NCBI RefSeq assembly: GCF_031884435.1 | Contig: NZ_CP134779.1 | Location: 5,704,001-5,768,000 of the forward strand | Length of the DNA stretch: 64,000 bases | Direction: 5' to 3' | From: Bosea sp. 685 | GTDB taxonomy: Bacteria > Pseudomonadota > Alphaproteobacteria > Rhizobiales > Beijerinckiaceae | Part shown: positions 1 to 8,095 of the stretch, piece by piece | Layout: every line of letters begins with the position of its first letter | Position numbering within the stretch: the stretch's first letter is position 1 | The notes under the pieces: model-generated | The model's input: only the letters and a program-made list of their open reading frames with translations | Database searches by the model: none | Told to the model about the DNA's origin: nothing | Made by a program: the position numbers and the translations under genes

Positions 1-1
1 T

Positions 2-146
2 GCAGCTCCAGCGCGTCGATCAGAACGTTGCCCCAGCGGATATCCTCCTGGATCGCCGCTCGCGCGGCCGGCGCATCGCCCCTACGCAAAGCTTCAAGGA
101 TGTCGTCGGAAGAGGAACGCGGTGCCAAGATAGAATGCCACGTCAT
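2..146 (-). CDS. Partial ORF leaving the window, resembling the end of an FCD regulator
   Basis: An open minus-strand frame runs off the left edge. Its only ATG (144-146) lies inside the palindromic repeat at 141-236, and the frame is closed upstream by a TAG at 195-197. The encoded stretch, with ILEALRRGDAPAARAAIQ, looks like the last helices of FCD-type GntR regulators. It could be a regulator remnant whose front half was replaced by the repeat, or simply the start of an unrelated protein. Too little is visible to decide. Confidence 0.25.
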   Translation of the reverse strand, partial: MTWHSILAPRSSSDDILEALRRGDAPAARAAIQEDIRWGNVLIDALEL

Positions 147-236
147 CCTGGGCGACCGCAGGTCGTCCCGGGATCCATCGTATGGAGCTGCGCTCTACGA
201 TGGATCCCGGTCGAGCTCTGCTCGCCCAGGATGACG
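141..236. repeat. Palindromic intergenic repeat, copy 1
   Basis: Outer 14-bp perfect inverted repeats (CGTCATCCTGGGCG at 141 and its complement ending at 236) enclose a second perfect inverted repeat of 15 bp (168-182 and 196-210, core GGGATCCATCGTA). Related elements lie at 17654-17770 and 45369-45514. The nested cruciform has no coding capacity and resembles the non-autonomous palindromic repeats scattered in Hyphomicrobiales genomes. It lies beyond the stop of the ATPase gene at 281, so it could also end that transcript. Confidence 0.85.
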
Positions 237-280
237 CAATGTTTCTTCGCAAACTCGACTAGCCGGGTCGTTGGCCAGCT

Positions 281-1012
281 TCAATGCGCGCCGGCGCTGA
301 CGAAATTGCGCAGCTCCGGCGTCTGCGGATCGGCGAACAACGTCTTCGACGGCCCGCTTTCCCAGATCTTGCCCTGGTGCATGAACACCGTCGTGCTCGC
401 CACGGTGCGGGCGAAATTCATTTCATGCGTCACCAGCAGCATGGTCATGCCGCCCTTGGCGAGCTTCTCCATCACCAGCAGCACCTCGCCCGTCAGCTCC
501 GGATCGAGCGCCGAGGTGACCTCGTCGAACAGCATCACCTTCGGGCGCATCGCCAGCGAACGGGCGATGGCGACGCGCTGCTGCTGCCCGCCCGAGAGAT
601 TATCGGGATAGCTGTCGAACTTCTCGGAGAGGCCGACCTGCGCCAGCACGTCGCGCGCCAGCGTCATCGCCTCGGCCGTCGAGACGCCCTGAGTGATACG
701 CGGCGAGAGCATGATGTTCTGCCCGACAGTCAGATGCGGGAACAGGTTGTAGCTCTGGAAGACGATGCCGACATCCTTGCGCAATTCGCGCAGGCGCTTG
801 GGGTCCTGGTCGACAGCGTGGCCGGCGACCTCGATGCGGCCTGCATGGAAGATCTCGAGCCCGTTGATGCAGCGCAGCAGCGTGCTCTTGCCCGAGCCGG
901 AGCGGCCAATGATCGCAACGACCTGGCCTGTGTCGACGCTGAGCGAGACGCCTTTCAGGACCTCGAGCGCGCCGAACTTCTTGTAGACGTCGTCAATGAC
1001 TACGGCTGGCAT
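281..1012 (-). CDS. Amino-acid-type ABC transporter ATPase
   Basis: Cytoplasmic ATPase of a polar amino acid (GlnQ/HisP-type) importer, 243 residues, the usual length for the family. It has Walker A GRSGSGKST (about 36-44), Q-loop FQSYNLFPHL, signature LSGGQQQR, Walker B VMLFDEVTSALD and the H-loop LLVTHEM. The ATG at 1012 is preceded by AAGGTG and lies 20 bp inside the end of the upstream permease gene, implying translational coupling. It is the last gene of a minus-strand operon: regulator, dehydrogenase, binding protein, two permeases, ATPase. Substrate is not readable from the ATPase; neighbouring enzymes suggest an organic or sugar acid rather than an amino acid. Confidence 0.95.
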   Translation of the reverse strand: MPAVVIDDVYKKFGALEVLKGVSLSVDTGQVVAIIGRSGSGKSTLLRCINGLEIFHAGRIEVAGHAVDQDPKRLRELRKDVGIVFQSYNLFPHLTVGQNIMLSPRITQGVSTAEAMTLARDVLAQVGLSEKFDSYPDNLSGGQQQRVAIARSLAMRPKVMLFDEVTSALDPELTGEVLLVMEKLAKGGMTMLLVTHEMNFARTVASTTVFMHQGKIWESGPSKTLFADPQTPELRNFVSAGAH

Positions 1013-1646
1013 TCATCACCTTTTCGAGATGTCGGCTGAGCCTGGAAAGCGGGAAGCAGATGGCGAAGTAGATCGCTCCCACCAGGGTGAAGATCTGGAA
1101 GGCCTGATAGGTCGCGTTGTTGACCAGCATGCCGGCGCGCATCAGGTCGACGAAGCCGACGACCTGGACGATCGAGGTGTTCTTCACGAGCTGGACGAGG
1201 AAGCCGACCGTCGGTGGCAGCGAGATGCGCGCGGCCTGCGGCAGGATGATGTAGCGGTATTGCTGGCCGCGCGTCAGCGCCAGCGAGGCCGAGGCCTCCC
1301 ATTGCTGGCGCGGCACGGATTCGATCGAGCCACGCCAGATCTCGGCGAGATAGGCCGAGACGTAAATCGCGAGCGAGGCTGACGCCGCGAGGAAAGGCGG
1401 CAATTCGATGCCGACAGCCGAGAGCCCGTAATAGCTCATGAACAGCACCATGAGCACGGGAATGGACTGGATCACTAGGATGTAGCCGGCAGCGAAGCGG
1501 CGCAGCAGCTTCACCCGCGACAGGCGCATGATGGCGAGAACGCCGCCCAAGAGGCCGCCGATGACGAAGGCGATGGCGGTGAGCGCGATTGTCCAGCTCG
1601 CGGCGCGGAGAATGAAATAGGCCTCGGGCCAACCGAAGGTCTGCAT
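993..1646 (-). CDS. Amino-acid-type ABC transporter permease
   Basis: Inner-membrane permease of 217 residues with about five hydrophobic segments (His/Glu/Gln/Arg/opine family). The cytoplasmic coupling loop is visible as WEASASLALTRGQQYRYIILPQA, of which the EAS and the downstream LPQA are the family hallmarks. Its ATG overlaps the TGA of the preceding permease (TGATG), and its end overlaps the ATPase start by 20 bp. It probably pairs with the permease at 1646-2338 as a heterodimer. Confidence 0.93.
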   Translation of the reverse strand: MQTFGWPEAYFILRAASWTIALTAIAFVIGGLLGGVLAIMRLSRVKLLRRFAAGYILVIQSIPVLMVLFMSYYGLSAVGIELPPFLAASASLAIYVSAYLAEIWRGSIESVPRQQWEASASLALTRGQQYRYIILPQAARISLPPTVGFLVQLVKNTSIVQVVGFVDLMRAGMLVNNATYQAFQIFTLVGAIYFAICFPLSRLSRHLEKVMNASRSH

Positions 1647-2338
1647 CAGGCGGCCTCCCCATGCGCTTCGGTGACACGGGCCAGCCCGGAGACCTGGGGG
1701 AAGATCCTGCGGCCGAGCCAGTTCAGGAAGAGCTTCAGCGAGAGCGCCAGCACGAGGTAGATCACGGTGACGACGATGTAGGTCTCGAAGCTGCGGAAGG
1801 TGTCCTGCTCGATGATCGCGGCCGTGCCCGAAAGCTCCTGCACCGAGACGAAGGAGCAGATGCTGGAGGCCAGCATCATCAGCACGAACTGGCTCGACAG
1901 CGCCGGCCAGACACGGGCAAAGGCCGGCTGCAGCACGACATACTGGAAGACCTGGCGCCGGCTCATCGCCAGCGCCAGCCCGGCCTCGATCTGCGATTTA
2001 TGGATCGAGTCGACGCCAGCGCGGATGATCTCGGTCGCATAGGCGGCGAGGTTGAGCGTCATCGCCAGCATGGAGGCCTCGAGGCCGTCCATGCGGATGC
2101 CGATCTGGGGCAACCCGAAGAAGATCATGAAGAGCTGCACCAGGAAGGGTGTGTTGCGCATCAGCTCGACATAGGCGTCGACGATGTAGCCGGCCCAGCT
2201 GCCCGCGAGGCTGCGCAGCGCGCTCATCAGCGTCGCCAGCACGAGGCCGAGCGCGATCGCGACGAAGGACAGCGCGATGGTGAGCATGACCCCGTTCAGG
2301 ATCATGGGCCATTTGGAAATGACGTCTTGGAAGAGCAA
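1646..2338 (-). CDS. Amino-acid-type ABC transporter permease
   Basis: Second permease of the same importer, 230 residues. It starts with MLFQDVISKWPMILNG and a first membrane span typical of GlnP/HisM proteins. The coupling loop is degenerate (IEAGLALAMSRRQVFQYVVL), with EAG in place of the EAA core and QPAF after it. It follows the binding-protein gene after a 190-bp gap that carries two strong hairpins, so it may be expressed at a lower level than the binding protein. Confidence 0.93.
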   Translation of the reverse strand: MLFQDVISKWPMILNGVMLTIALSFVAIALGLVLATLMSALRSLAGSWAGYIVDAYVELMRNTPFLVQLFMIFFGLPQIGIRMDGLEASMLAMTLNLAAYATEIIRAGVDSIHKSQIEAGLALAMSRRQVFQYVVLQPAFARVWPALSSQFVLMMLASSICSFVSVQELSGTAAIIEQDTFRSFETYIVVTVIYLVLALSLKLFLNWLGRRIFPQVSGLARVTEAHGEAA

Positions 2339-2365
2339 CGCGCGCTCCTTCGGCAGCGATCACGC

Positions 2366-2393
2366 CGCAATCGGACGACATTGTCCGATTGCG
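2366..2393. other. Hairpin between binding-protein and permease genes
   Basis: Perfect 11-bp inverted repeat (CGCAATCGGAC and its complement) with a 6-nt loop, 28 bp before the permease start codon. With the second hairpin at 2418-2466 it fills the binding-protein/permease gap. Such gap hairpins in importer operons are known to protect the binding-protein mRNA 3' end; that role is inferred here. Confidence 0.6.
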
Positions 2394-2417
2394 AAAAGCG
2401 TGACCGTCAGGAAAGAC

Positions 2418-2466
2418 GGAGCATGGCTTGTGCGAAAACCGGTTCCCGTTTTTCGCGCCATGTTCC
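2418..2466. repeat. Stem-loop element in the binding-protein/permease gap
   Basis: Imperfect inverted repeat: GGAGCATGGC at the left pairs with GCCATGTTCC at the right (one G-T type mismatch), with an inner GCGAAAA/TTTTTCGC stem around CCGGTTCCC. The core GCGAAAACCGGTTCCC resembles a short repeat common between genes of Hyphomicrobiales. There is no T-run, so it is more likely an mRNA stabiliser or processing site than a full terminator. Confidence 0.55.
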
Positions 2467-2527
2467 CGAGGTCGGGGATTACCGGCGCGCTACGCAAGGC
2501 AGCGCACCGGCATTCGGGTAGCGCGGA

Positions 2528-3331
2528 TCAGAAGGTTGGAAGCGGCGGCAGCGGGCCGCCGACCCACTTCTGCGAGATCGCGTCGAGCTCGCCGTTCTGC
2601 TTGACGTAGTAGATGAAGTTGTTGAGCCACTGGCGCAGCTCATAGGCGTCCTTGCGCATGGTCATCGAGTTGGGCTGCATGCCGAAGAAGAACTTCAGCT
2701 CCGTCTCAGTCTCGCCGCGCGCCTTCATCGCGGCATTGGCCTGGGCGTCGGGGCCGGCGATCGCCTCGACCTGACCGGAGAATAGCGCCTGCATGGTGGT
2801 GGCGTCGTCCTCGAAGCGCAGGATGGTGAGGTTCAGCTCCTTCTCGCGGCTGGTGAACTCGCGCTCGACGCTGGAGCCGCGGTTGACGCCGACCTTCTTG
2901 CCCTTGAGGTCGTCCCAGGTTTTGATGGCGACATTCTTCTTGGCGTAGATGCCGGTCTGGAAGGCACTGTAGGGGATGGAGAACATCACCGCCTTGGCGC
3001 GCTCGGGCGTCGGCGCCAGCGTGGCGACGAGGAAGTCGACCTTGTTGGCTTCCAGCGCCGGAATGCGGGCCGGCGGGGTGAGCTGCACCATCTCGACCTT
3101 GACCCCGAGATATTTGCCGATCAGCGCGATGACGTCGGCATCATAGCCGATCGCATTGCCCTGCGAGTCGACGGAGCCATAGGGCGGGGCGCCGATCAGC
3201 ACGCCGATCTTGACCGAGCCGCGCTTGATGATGTCGGTGATCGACTGGGCCGAGGCTTGGCTCGCGGCCAGCATGCCGGCGCCGAGCGCGAGCAGCGTCC
3301 CGGCGACCTTGAGATGTTTCATCAGGTTCAT
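2528..3331 (-). CDS. Periplasmic solute-binding protein, family 3
   Basis: Binding protein of the importer, 267 residues from the ATG at 3331. That start has AAGGA ten bases upstream and gives a clean Sec signal peptide (hydrophobic core then ASA|QS); a longer frame to 3385 only adds a lysine-rich stretch. The mature protein begins ITDIIKRGSVKIGVLIGAPP and has VGVNRGSSVE, both typical of family 3 (polar amino acid/organic acid) proteins. First of the four transport genes, directly downstream of the hydroxyacid dehydrogenase. Confidence 0.92.
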   Translation of the reverse strand: MNLMKHLKVAGTLLALGAGMLAASQASAQSITDIIKRGSVKIGVLIGAPPYGSVDSQGNAIGYDADVIALIGKYLGVKVEMVQLTPPARIPALEANKVDFLVATLAPTPERAKAVMFSIPYSAFQTGIYAKKNVAIKTWDDLKGKKVGVNRGSSVEREFTSREKELNLTILRFEDDATTMQALFSGQVEAIAGPDAQANAAMKARGETETELKFFFGMQPNSMTMRKDAYELRQWLNNFIYYVKQNGELDAISQKWVGGPLPPLPTF

Positions 3332-3427
3332 TGGTTGCGTTTCCTTGGGCTTCGCGGATGGTTTGTTTTTGGGCCCCGGCTTCATTTGGCCGGTTGCTTG
3401 ATCGTCAGGTCGCGGAACGTCCTTCTC

Positions 3428-4408
3428 TCACGACTTCCTTGCTCTCACGACATTCTCGAGCGAGGAGCCGGAGAAGCAGCGCTTGATGTTGTCGGCCATG
3501 GTCTGCTGGCGACGGCGGATGGTTCCGCTGGTCCAGCCGGACATGTGCGGCGTCATTAAAACGTTTGAAAGCTCGTGGAAAGGTTGTTCCGACGGCAAGG
3601 TTTCGGCCTGGTCCGGGCCGGGATACTGATACCATGTGTCGATGATCGCGCCGCCGATCCGGCCGGCCTTGAGCGCCTCGAACAGCGCCGTCTCGTCGAT
3701 GGTCGGCCCCCGCCCGACATTGACGACCACGGCGTCCGGCTTCATCGCGGCGAAGGCTGTGGCCCCGACGATGCCCTTGGTCTCCTCAGTCAACGGCACC
3801 GAGACGATGATGGCGTCAGCCGAGCCCCAGAACGCGTCGAGCCGGTCGAGCGTGAAGGCGCGATCGACGAGGTCCGAGACCGGCACGGCGCTGCGGTTGG
3901 CGACATGGACGTTCATCTCGAAGGCCTTGGCGCGCCTTGCGATCGCCTTGCCGATATGGCCGAAGCCGAGCAGGCCGATGGTCTTGCCCGCGATCTCGCC
4001 ATGGACCCGCTCGGGAGAGCCCGCCCAATAGGCCCAGTCGCCCCGGCGCAGACGCTGATCGGCATCCGCGAGCGGAATGCTCCGAGCGAGCAGCGCGCTC
4101 ATCACATATTCGGCGATCGCCTGCTCATGGCCGAAGCAGTTGCAGACGCTCGCCGAAGCCGGGAGCAGCCCGAGATCGACCGCATCATAGCCGGCGCCGG
4201 GCACATGGAAGAGCTTCAATCGCGCCGGAACCGGCAGGCTTGCACCGAACTTCGTGCCGATGATGACATCGGCATCGGCATAAGCGCGCTGATCGGCACC
4301 GACACCCAGGACATCCGGCAGGATGCGGATATCGGCCTGCGGACCGACGAGGTCGGCGAAACCGGCGCTGAAGGAGGCGGCGTTCTCGCCGTGGAAGATG
4401 ATGCGCAT
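3428..4408 (-). CDS. D-2-hydroxyacid dehydrogenase (NAD-binding)
   Basis: Family of glyoxylate/hydroxypyruvate and phosphoglycerate dehydrogenases, reducing 2-keto acids to D-2-hydroxyacids or the reverse. From the ATG at 4408 the protein has 326 residues, with the Rossmann motif GLLGFGHIGKAIARRA, the catalytic Arg in NVGRGPTIDE and the catalytic His in MTPHMSGW. The longer frame to 4516 would translate an 18-bp tandem repeat into lysine/histidine-rich residues and is probably not real, although no strong ribosome site precedes 4408. Lies between the GntR gene and the importer; probably handles the imported acid or its product. Confidence 0.88.
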   Translation of the reverse strand: MRIIFHGENAASFSAGFADLVGPQADIRILPDVLGVGADQRAYADADVIIGTKFGASLPVPARLKLFHVPGAGYDAVDLGLLPASASVCNCFGHEQAIAEYVMSALLARSIPLADADQRLRRGDWAYWAGSPERVHGEIAGKTIGLLGFGHIGKAIARRAKAFEMNVHVANRSAVPVSDLVDRAFTLDRLDAFWGSADAIIVSVPLTEETKGIVGATAFAAMKPDAVVVNVGRGPTIDETALFEALKAGRIGGAIIDTWYQYPGPDQAETLPSEQPFHELSNVLMTPHMSGWTSGTIRRRQQTMADNIKRCFSGSSLENVVRARKS

Positions 4409-4418
4409 GGGCGGGCAG

Positions 4419-4490
4419 GACTTTTCGTGTTTCAGGGGCTTGTCGTGTTTCAGGGACTTGTCGTGTTTCAGGGGCTTCTTGCGGTTCAAG
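4419..4490. repeat. 18-bp tandem repeat at a gene junction
   Basis: Three near-identical 18-bp units (4419-4436, 4437-4454, 4455-4472; core CTTGTCGTGTTTCAGG) and a degenerate fourth (4473-4490). They fill the gap between the stop of the GntR gene and the start of the dehydrogenase. Copy number could change spacing and coupling between the two genes. Confidence 0.85.
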
Positions 4491-5247
4491 CGCCGAGCAG
4501 GGGCTCGATGCTGCAATCCAGGAGAGAAGGGTCGATACGGCTCTCCATCTCGTCAAACATGCCGTCGACGAAAGCGATCAGCGCATCCGAGGCCGCGACC
4601 GCGCGGTCGACATGCTTGGTGGCGACGGCGTTGAGCACGGCAAGATGATGGTCGATCGTGCCGTCGAGACTCGTCCTCTCAGCCATATAGCTGTGATGGA
4701 TGAAGCCGATGCGGCGGAAGATGGTGTGGAGCGGCCGCAGCGTATGCTCCAGAAAGGGCTCGCCGGCGGCGGCCAGCACCATCTGGTCGATGCGGCGGTC
4801 GAGCGTGTTGAACTCGGCCAGCGTCAAGCCATCGCGCTTCTCGCGCAGCAAACGCTCCATATGCAGCATCTGGTTGCGGTGCGAGGGTCCGGCGCGTTCG
4901 GCGGCGAGCCTGATGACGAAGCGCTCGATATCGCGGCGCAGATGTAAAAGCACGCGCTCGCGGGCGAGGTCGATCGGCGCGATCTGCAGGCCATGACGCG
5001 GGCGGATGATGATCAGCGTGTCGGCGGCGAGACGGTTCACCGCGTGATGGACCGGCGTCCGGCCGAAACCGGTCATGTCCTGGAGATCCTGCATGGCGAG
5101 GAAGCGCCCGGGCGCGAGCTCGCATTTCACCAGCAATTCCTCGATGCGGTGATAGGCCAGTTCGAACAGATTGATGCGATTGCGGCGCGGCGGGACACCC
5201 GCCTCACCCACCTCGATCAGGGCCGGCCGGCTCGCGCGCTTGGCCAT
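4486..5247 (-). CDS. GntR-family transcriptional regulator, FCD type
   Basis: 253 residues. N-terminal winged helix (about 25-90) with RTPVHHAVNRLAADTLIIIR, then an all-helical ligand-binding domain. This subfamily typically senses an organic or sugar acid. The gene starts the minus-strand transport operon and is divergent from the enolase/SDR pair at 5455, so it probably controls both. Start at 5247 (MAKRASRPALIEVGE) is the only ATG giving a complete winged helix. Confidence 0.88.
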   Translation of the reverse strand: MAKRASRPALIEVGEAGVPPRRNRINLFELAYHRIEELLVKCELAPGRFLAMQDLQDMTGFGRTPVHHAVNRLAADTLIIIRPRHGLQIAPIDLARERVLLHLRRDIERFVIRLAAERAGPSHRNQMLHMERLLREKRDGLTLAEFNTLDRRIDQMVLAAAGEPFLEHTLRPLHTIFRRIGFIHHSYMAERTSLDGTIDHHLAVLNAVATKHVDRAVAASDALIAFVDGMFDEMESRIDPSLLDCSIEPLLGA

Positions 5248-5310
5248 CTCGCATCTCCTCCGCCGTGGAACTCGTTATACGGCTCCATCTTGGCATCGAC
5301 CATAAACATG

Positions 5311-5326
5311 TTGTGATATTTTACAA
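5311..5326. promoter_or_regulatory. Possible GntR operator
   Basis: TTGT-N8-ACAA dyad in the 207-bp divergent region between the GntR regulator and the enolase-superfamily gene. TTGT/ACAA half-sites are common in operators of FCD regulators. Only four bases per arm match, so this is weak. Confidence 0.3.
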
Positions 5327-5442
5327 GCGCTCCTATGGTCGGCCTGCTTTGACCTGATGCCTCCGCCTGGAGCTATGGTCGACACGACAATCAACCAAGG
5401 CGTTCCCCGGCGCGCAAGCCGGCGAAGAACGCCAGCCGCCAT

Positions 5443-5457
5443 GGGAGGCAGGCCTTG
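5443..5457 (+). promoter_or_regulatory. Ribosome binding site deciding a TTG start
   Basis: GGGAGG (5443-5448) is followed six bases later by TTG at 5455. The only nearby ATG (5441) opens a frame that stops after a few codons, so TTG is the likely start of the enolase-superfamily gene. Confidence 0.75.
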
Positions 5458-6654
5458 AAGATCACCGCCATCGAAACGCTGCGGACGGAAGAGTTCGCCA
5501 ATGTCCTGTGGGTGCGGGTGCATACAGATGCCGGCGTGATCGGGCTCGGCGAGACCTTCTACGGCGCCGGCGCGGTCGAATCCCACCTGCACGACACGCT
5601 CGCCATGCGCTTGCTCGGCAAGAACCCGCTGCATATCGAGGCGCTGCATCGCGAGATGTCGAACCTGCCGATGGCGCAGGCCTCGACCGGCGTCGAATCG
5701 CGCGCAACCTCGGCCGTCGACATCGCGCTCTGGGATGTCTTCGGCAAGGTCTGCGGCCAGCCGGTGCACCAGATGCTCGGCGGCCTCTGCCGCGACAAGC
5801 AGCGCATCTACAACACCTGCGCCGGCTACAACTATGTCCGCTCGCACAACATCAAGCCGGTCTCGACCTGGAATCTCGGCGCGACCGAAGGTCCTTATGA
5901 GGATCTCGACGGCTTCATGAATCGCGCCGATGCAGTCGCCGAGAGCCTGCTCGAAAGCGGCATCACGGCGATGAAGATCTGGCCGTTCGACCCACCGGCG
6001 ATCGAGAACCAGGGCCTCTACATCACGCCCGCGCAGATGCGGAAGGCGGTCGAGCCCTTCGAGAAGATCCGCAAGGCGGTGGGCGACAAGATCGAGATCA
6101 TGGTCGAGTTCCACTCGCTCTGGAACCTGCCGACCGCGATCAAGATCGCCCGCGAGCTCGAGCAATACAGCCCGACTTGGTATGAAGATCCGATCCGGAT
6201 GAACTCGCCGCAGGCGCTGGCCGAATACGCCCGCTCGACCACCGTCTCGGTCTGCGCCAGCGAAACCCTGGGCTCGCGCTTCCCCTATAAGGACATGCTC
6301 GACCGCGACGCCATGCACATCGTCATGGCCGACCTGTGCTGGACCGGCGGCCTGACCGAGGGCCGTAAGATCGCGGCGATGGCGGAAACCTATCACCGCC
6401 CCTTCGCCCCGCATGACTGCATCGGCCCGGTCGGCTTCATCGCCGCCATCCACGCCTCCTTCAGCCAGCCCAACACGTTGATCCAGGAATCGGTGCGCGC
6501 CTTCTACACCGGCTGGTACAACGAACTCGTCACCACCATGCCGGTGATCAAGGACGGCTATGTCCTGCCGATGGAAGGCCCGGGGTTGGGCGTCGAGCTC
6601 CTGCCCGCCGTCTTCGAGCGTTCGGACCTCACCGTCCGCCGCACCAGCCTCTGA
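5455..6654 (+). CDS. Enolase-superfamily acid-sugar dehydratase (mandelate racemase type)
   Basis: 399 residues from a TTG start. Predicted to abstract the proton alpha to a carboxylate and eliminate water from a sugar acid. Capping domain about 1-120; barrel shows MKIW (K174, W176 where racemases have K-x-K), metal ligands E218, E244 (WYEDP) and E270 (ASE), and an Asp-His dyad D293 (MADLCWTGG) and H320 (FAPHDC). Loss of the second Lys with retention of the Asp-His pair is typical of dehydratases in this group rather than racemases. Followed 11 bp later by an SDR, divergent from the GntR gene. Exact substrate unknown. Confidence 0.88.
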   Translation: MKITAIETLRTEEFANVLWVRVHTDAGVIGLGETFYGAGAVESHLHDTLAMRLLGKNPLHIEALHREMSNLPMAQASTGVESRATSAVDIALWDVFGKVCGQPVHQMLGGLCRDKQRIYNTCAGYNYVRSHNIKPVSTWNLGATEGPYEDLDGFMNRADAVAESLLESGITAMKIWPFDPPAIENQGLYITPAQMRKAVEPFEKIRKAVGDKIEIMVEFHSLWNLPTAIKIARELEQYSPTWYEDPIRMNSPQALAEYARSTTVSVCASETLGSRFPYKDMLDRDAMHIVMADLCWTGGLTEGRKIAAMAETYHRPFAPHDCIGPVGFIAAIHASFSQPNTLIQESVRAFYTGWYNELVTTMPVIKDGYVLPMEGPGLGVELLPAVFERSDLTVRRTSL

Positions 6655-6665
6655 CGGGTGCTAGG

Positions 6666-7433
6666 ATGAGCAACCCTCTCTTCGATCTCACCGGCAAAAC
6701 CGCTCTCGTCACCGGCTCGTCGCGCGGGCTCGGCCGCGCCATGGCGGAAGGGCTGGCCGTCGCCGGCGCACGCATCCTGATCAACGGCACGGATCCAGGC
6801 CGCGTCGCTGAGACCGTCGCGGAATTCCGCGCGCTCGGCCATCAGGCCGAACCCGCCCCCTTCAACGTCACCGACGAGGCCGAGATCCTGCGCGCTTTCG
6901 AGGCCTTCGACGCAGCGGGCATCGCGGTCGACATCCTCGTCAACAATGCCGGCATCCAGTTCCGCAAGCCGATGGTCGAGCTCGCCACGGCCGACTGGCA
7001 GCGCGTGATCGACACCAACCTGACTTCGGCCTTCATGATCGGGCGCGAGGCGGCCAAGCGCATGATCGCGCGCGGCCATGGCAAGGTCATCAATATCGGC
7101 TCGCTGACCAGCGAACTCGCCCGCGCCACGGTCGCGCCCTACACAGTCGCCAAGGGTGGCATCAAGATGCTGACGCGGGCGATGGCGGCGGAATGGGCCG
7201 AGCACGGCATCCAGGCCAATGCGATCGGGCCCGGCTACATGATCACCGACATGAACCAGGCGCTGATCGACAATCCGAGCTTCGACGCCTGGGTCAAGGG
7301 CCGCACCCCGGCCAAGCGCTGGGGCAAGCCCGGAGAACTCGTCGGCACGGCCGTCTTCCTGGCCTCCGAAGCCTCGAACTACGTCAACGGCCAGATCATC
7401 TATGTCGATGGCGGAATGTCGTCGGTCCTCTAG
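6666..7433 (+). CDS. SDR oxidoreductase, gluconate 5-dehydrogenase-like
   Basis: 255 residues. NAD(P) motif TGSSRGLG near the N-terminus, NNAG, catalytic Tyr-Lys in YTVAK and the C-terminal NGQIIYVDGG. The whole resembles gluconate 5-dehydrogenases, which interconvert hydroxy and keto groups on sugar acids. Co-transcribed with the upstream dehydratase, so it likely oxidises or reduces the same sugar acid or its keto product. It converges with the MarR gene 26 bp away. Confidence 0.88.
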   Translation: MSNPLFDLTGKTALVTGSSRGLGRAMAEGLAVAGARILINGTDPGRVAETVAEFRALGHQAEPAPFNVTDEAEILRAFEAFDAAGIAVDILVNNAGIQFRKPMVELATADWQRVIDTNLTSAFMIGREAAKRMIARGHGKVINIGSLTSELARATVAPYTVAKGGIKMLTRAMAAEWAEHGIQANAIGPGYMITDMNQALIDNPSFDAWVKGRTPAKRWGKPGELVGTAVFLASEASNYVNGQIIYVDGGMSSVL

Positions 7434-7459
7434 CTCTTTGCTGGACGCGGCCGACCGCC

Positions 7460-8008
7460 CTATGGCGCGCCGAGCATCATCTGTCCGAGCGCGCGGGCGG
7501 TCGCGCTCTGCTCCTCCGCCGAGAGCGCGCTGAGCAATCTGCGCTCCGTCTCGGCATGGTCGCGCATTGCCGGTTCGACCAGGCGGCGGCCCGCTTCGGT
7601 CAATTCGACGATGACGCCGCGCCCGTCCGTCTCGTCGGCCATGCGGCGGATATGGCCGGCCTTCTCCAGCTTGCGCAGCAGGTTCGAGAGGCCGCCCGAG
7701 GTCAGGATCAGCGAGTCGAGCAGGGCCTTGGGCGACATCCGGTAGGGTTCGCCCTCGACACGCAGGGTCGCGAGCACGGCGAAGGCCGGATATTTCAGGC
7801 GGTGCTTTGCCAGCGTGCGGTTGACCGCCGTCAGGAAGACCTCGTGCAGATGCAGTAGGCGGCCGACCACGGCCTTGCCGGAACAGTCGATCTCGGGGAA
7901 CTCGCGGCGCCAGCGCTGCATGCCCGCGCCGACACGATCGTTCTCCCAGAGCGCAACCGGCTCTTCGGTCTCGATGCGTCGCTGGGCCTCGTTGCGCATG
8001 CCGATCAT
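7460..8008 (-). CDS. MarR-family transcriptional regulator
   Basis: 182 residues from the ATG at 8008, chosen because AGGAGG lies 10 bases upstream; the frame stays open to 8104 without a ribosome site and would run into the operator palindrome. Winged helix with LTSGGLSNLLRKLEKAGHIRR (recognition helix region) and the wing DETDGRGVIVELTEAGRR. Divergent from the Pot-type transport operon at 8235, with a perfect 24-bp palindrome between them; most likely a repressor relieved by a substrate of that operon. Confidence 0.9.
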   Translation of the reverse strand: MIGMRNEAQRRIETEEPVALWENDRVGAGMQRWRREFPEIDCSGKAVVGRLLHLHEVFLTAVNRTLAKHRLKYPAFAVLATLRVEGEPYRMSPKALLDSLILTSGGLSNLLRKLEKAGHIRRMADETDGRGVIVELTEAGRRLVEPAMRDHAETERRLLSALSAEEQSATARALGQMMLGAP

Positions 8009-8095
8009 CCTGATCCTGCCTCCTGATCCCGCCCTTCCGACCATGCTACGCGCCGCGCCGCAAGGGCGATTGCCAGGGCTTGAGGCGTCCAGAGT

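Noticed and set aside
4419..4490. Possible CRISPR-like array
   Set aside because: Units are directly adjacent 18-mers without spacers, and no cas genes are present.
4409..4516. Longer N-terminus of the hydroxyacid dehydrogenase
   Set aside because: Translates the 18-bp tandem repeat and overlaps the GntR gene; the Rossmann-fold protein is complete from 4408.
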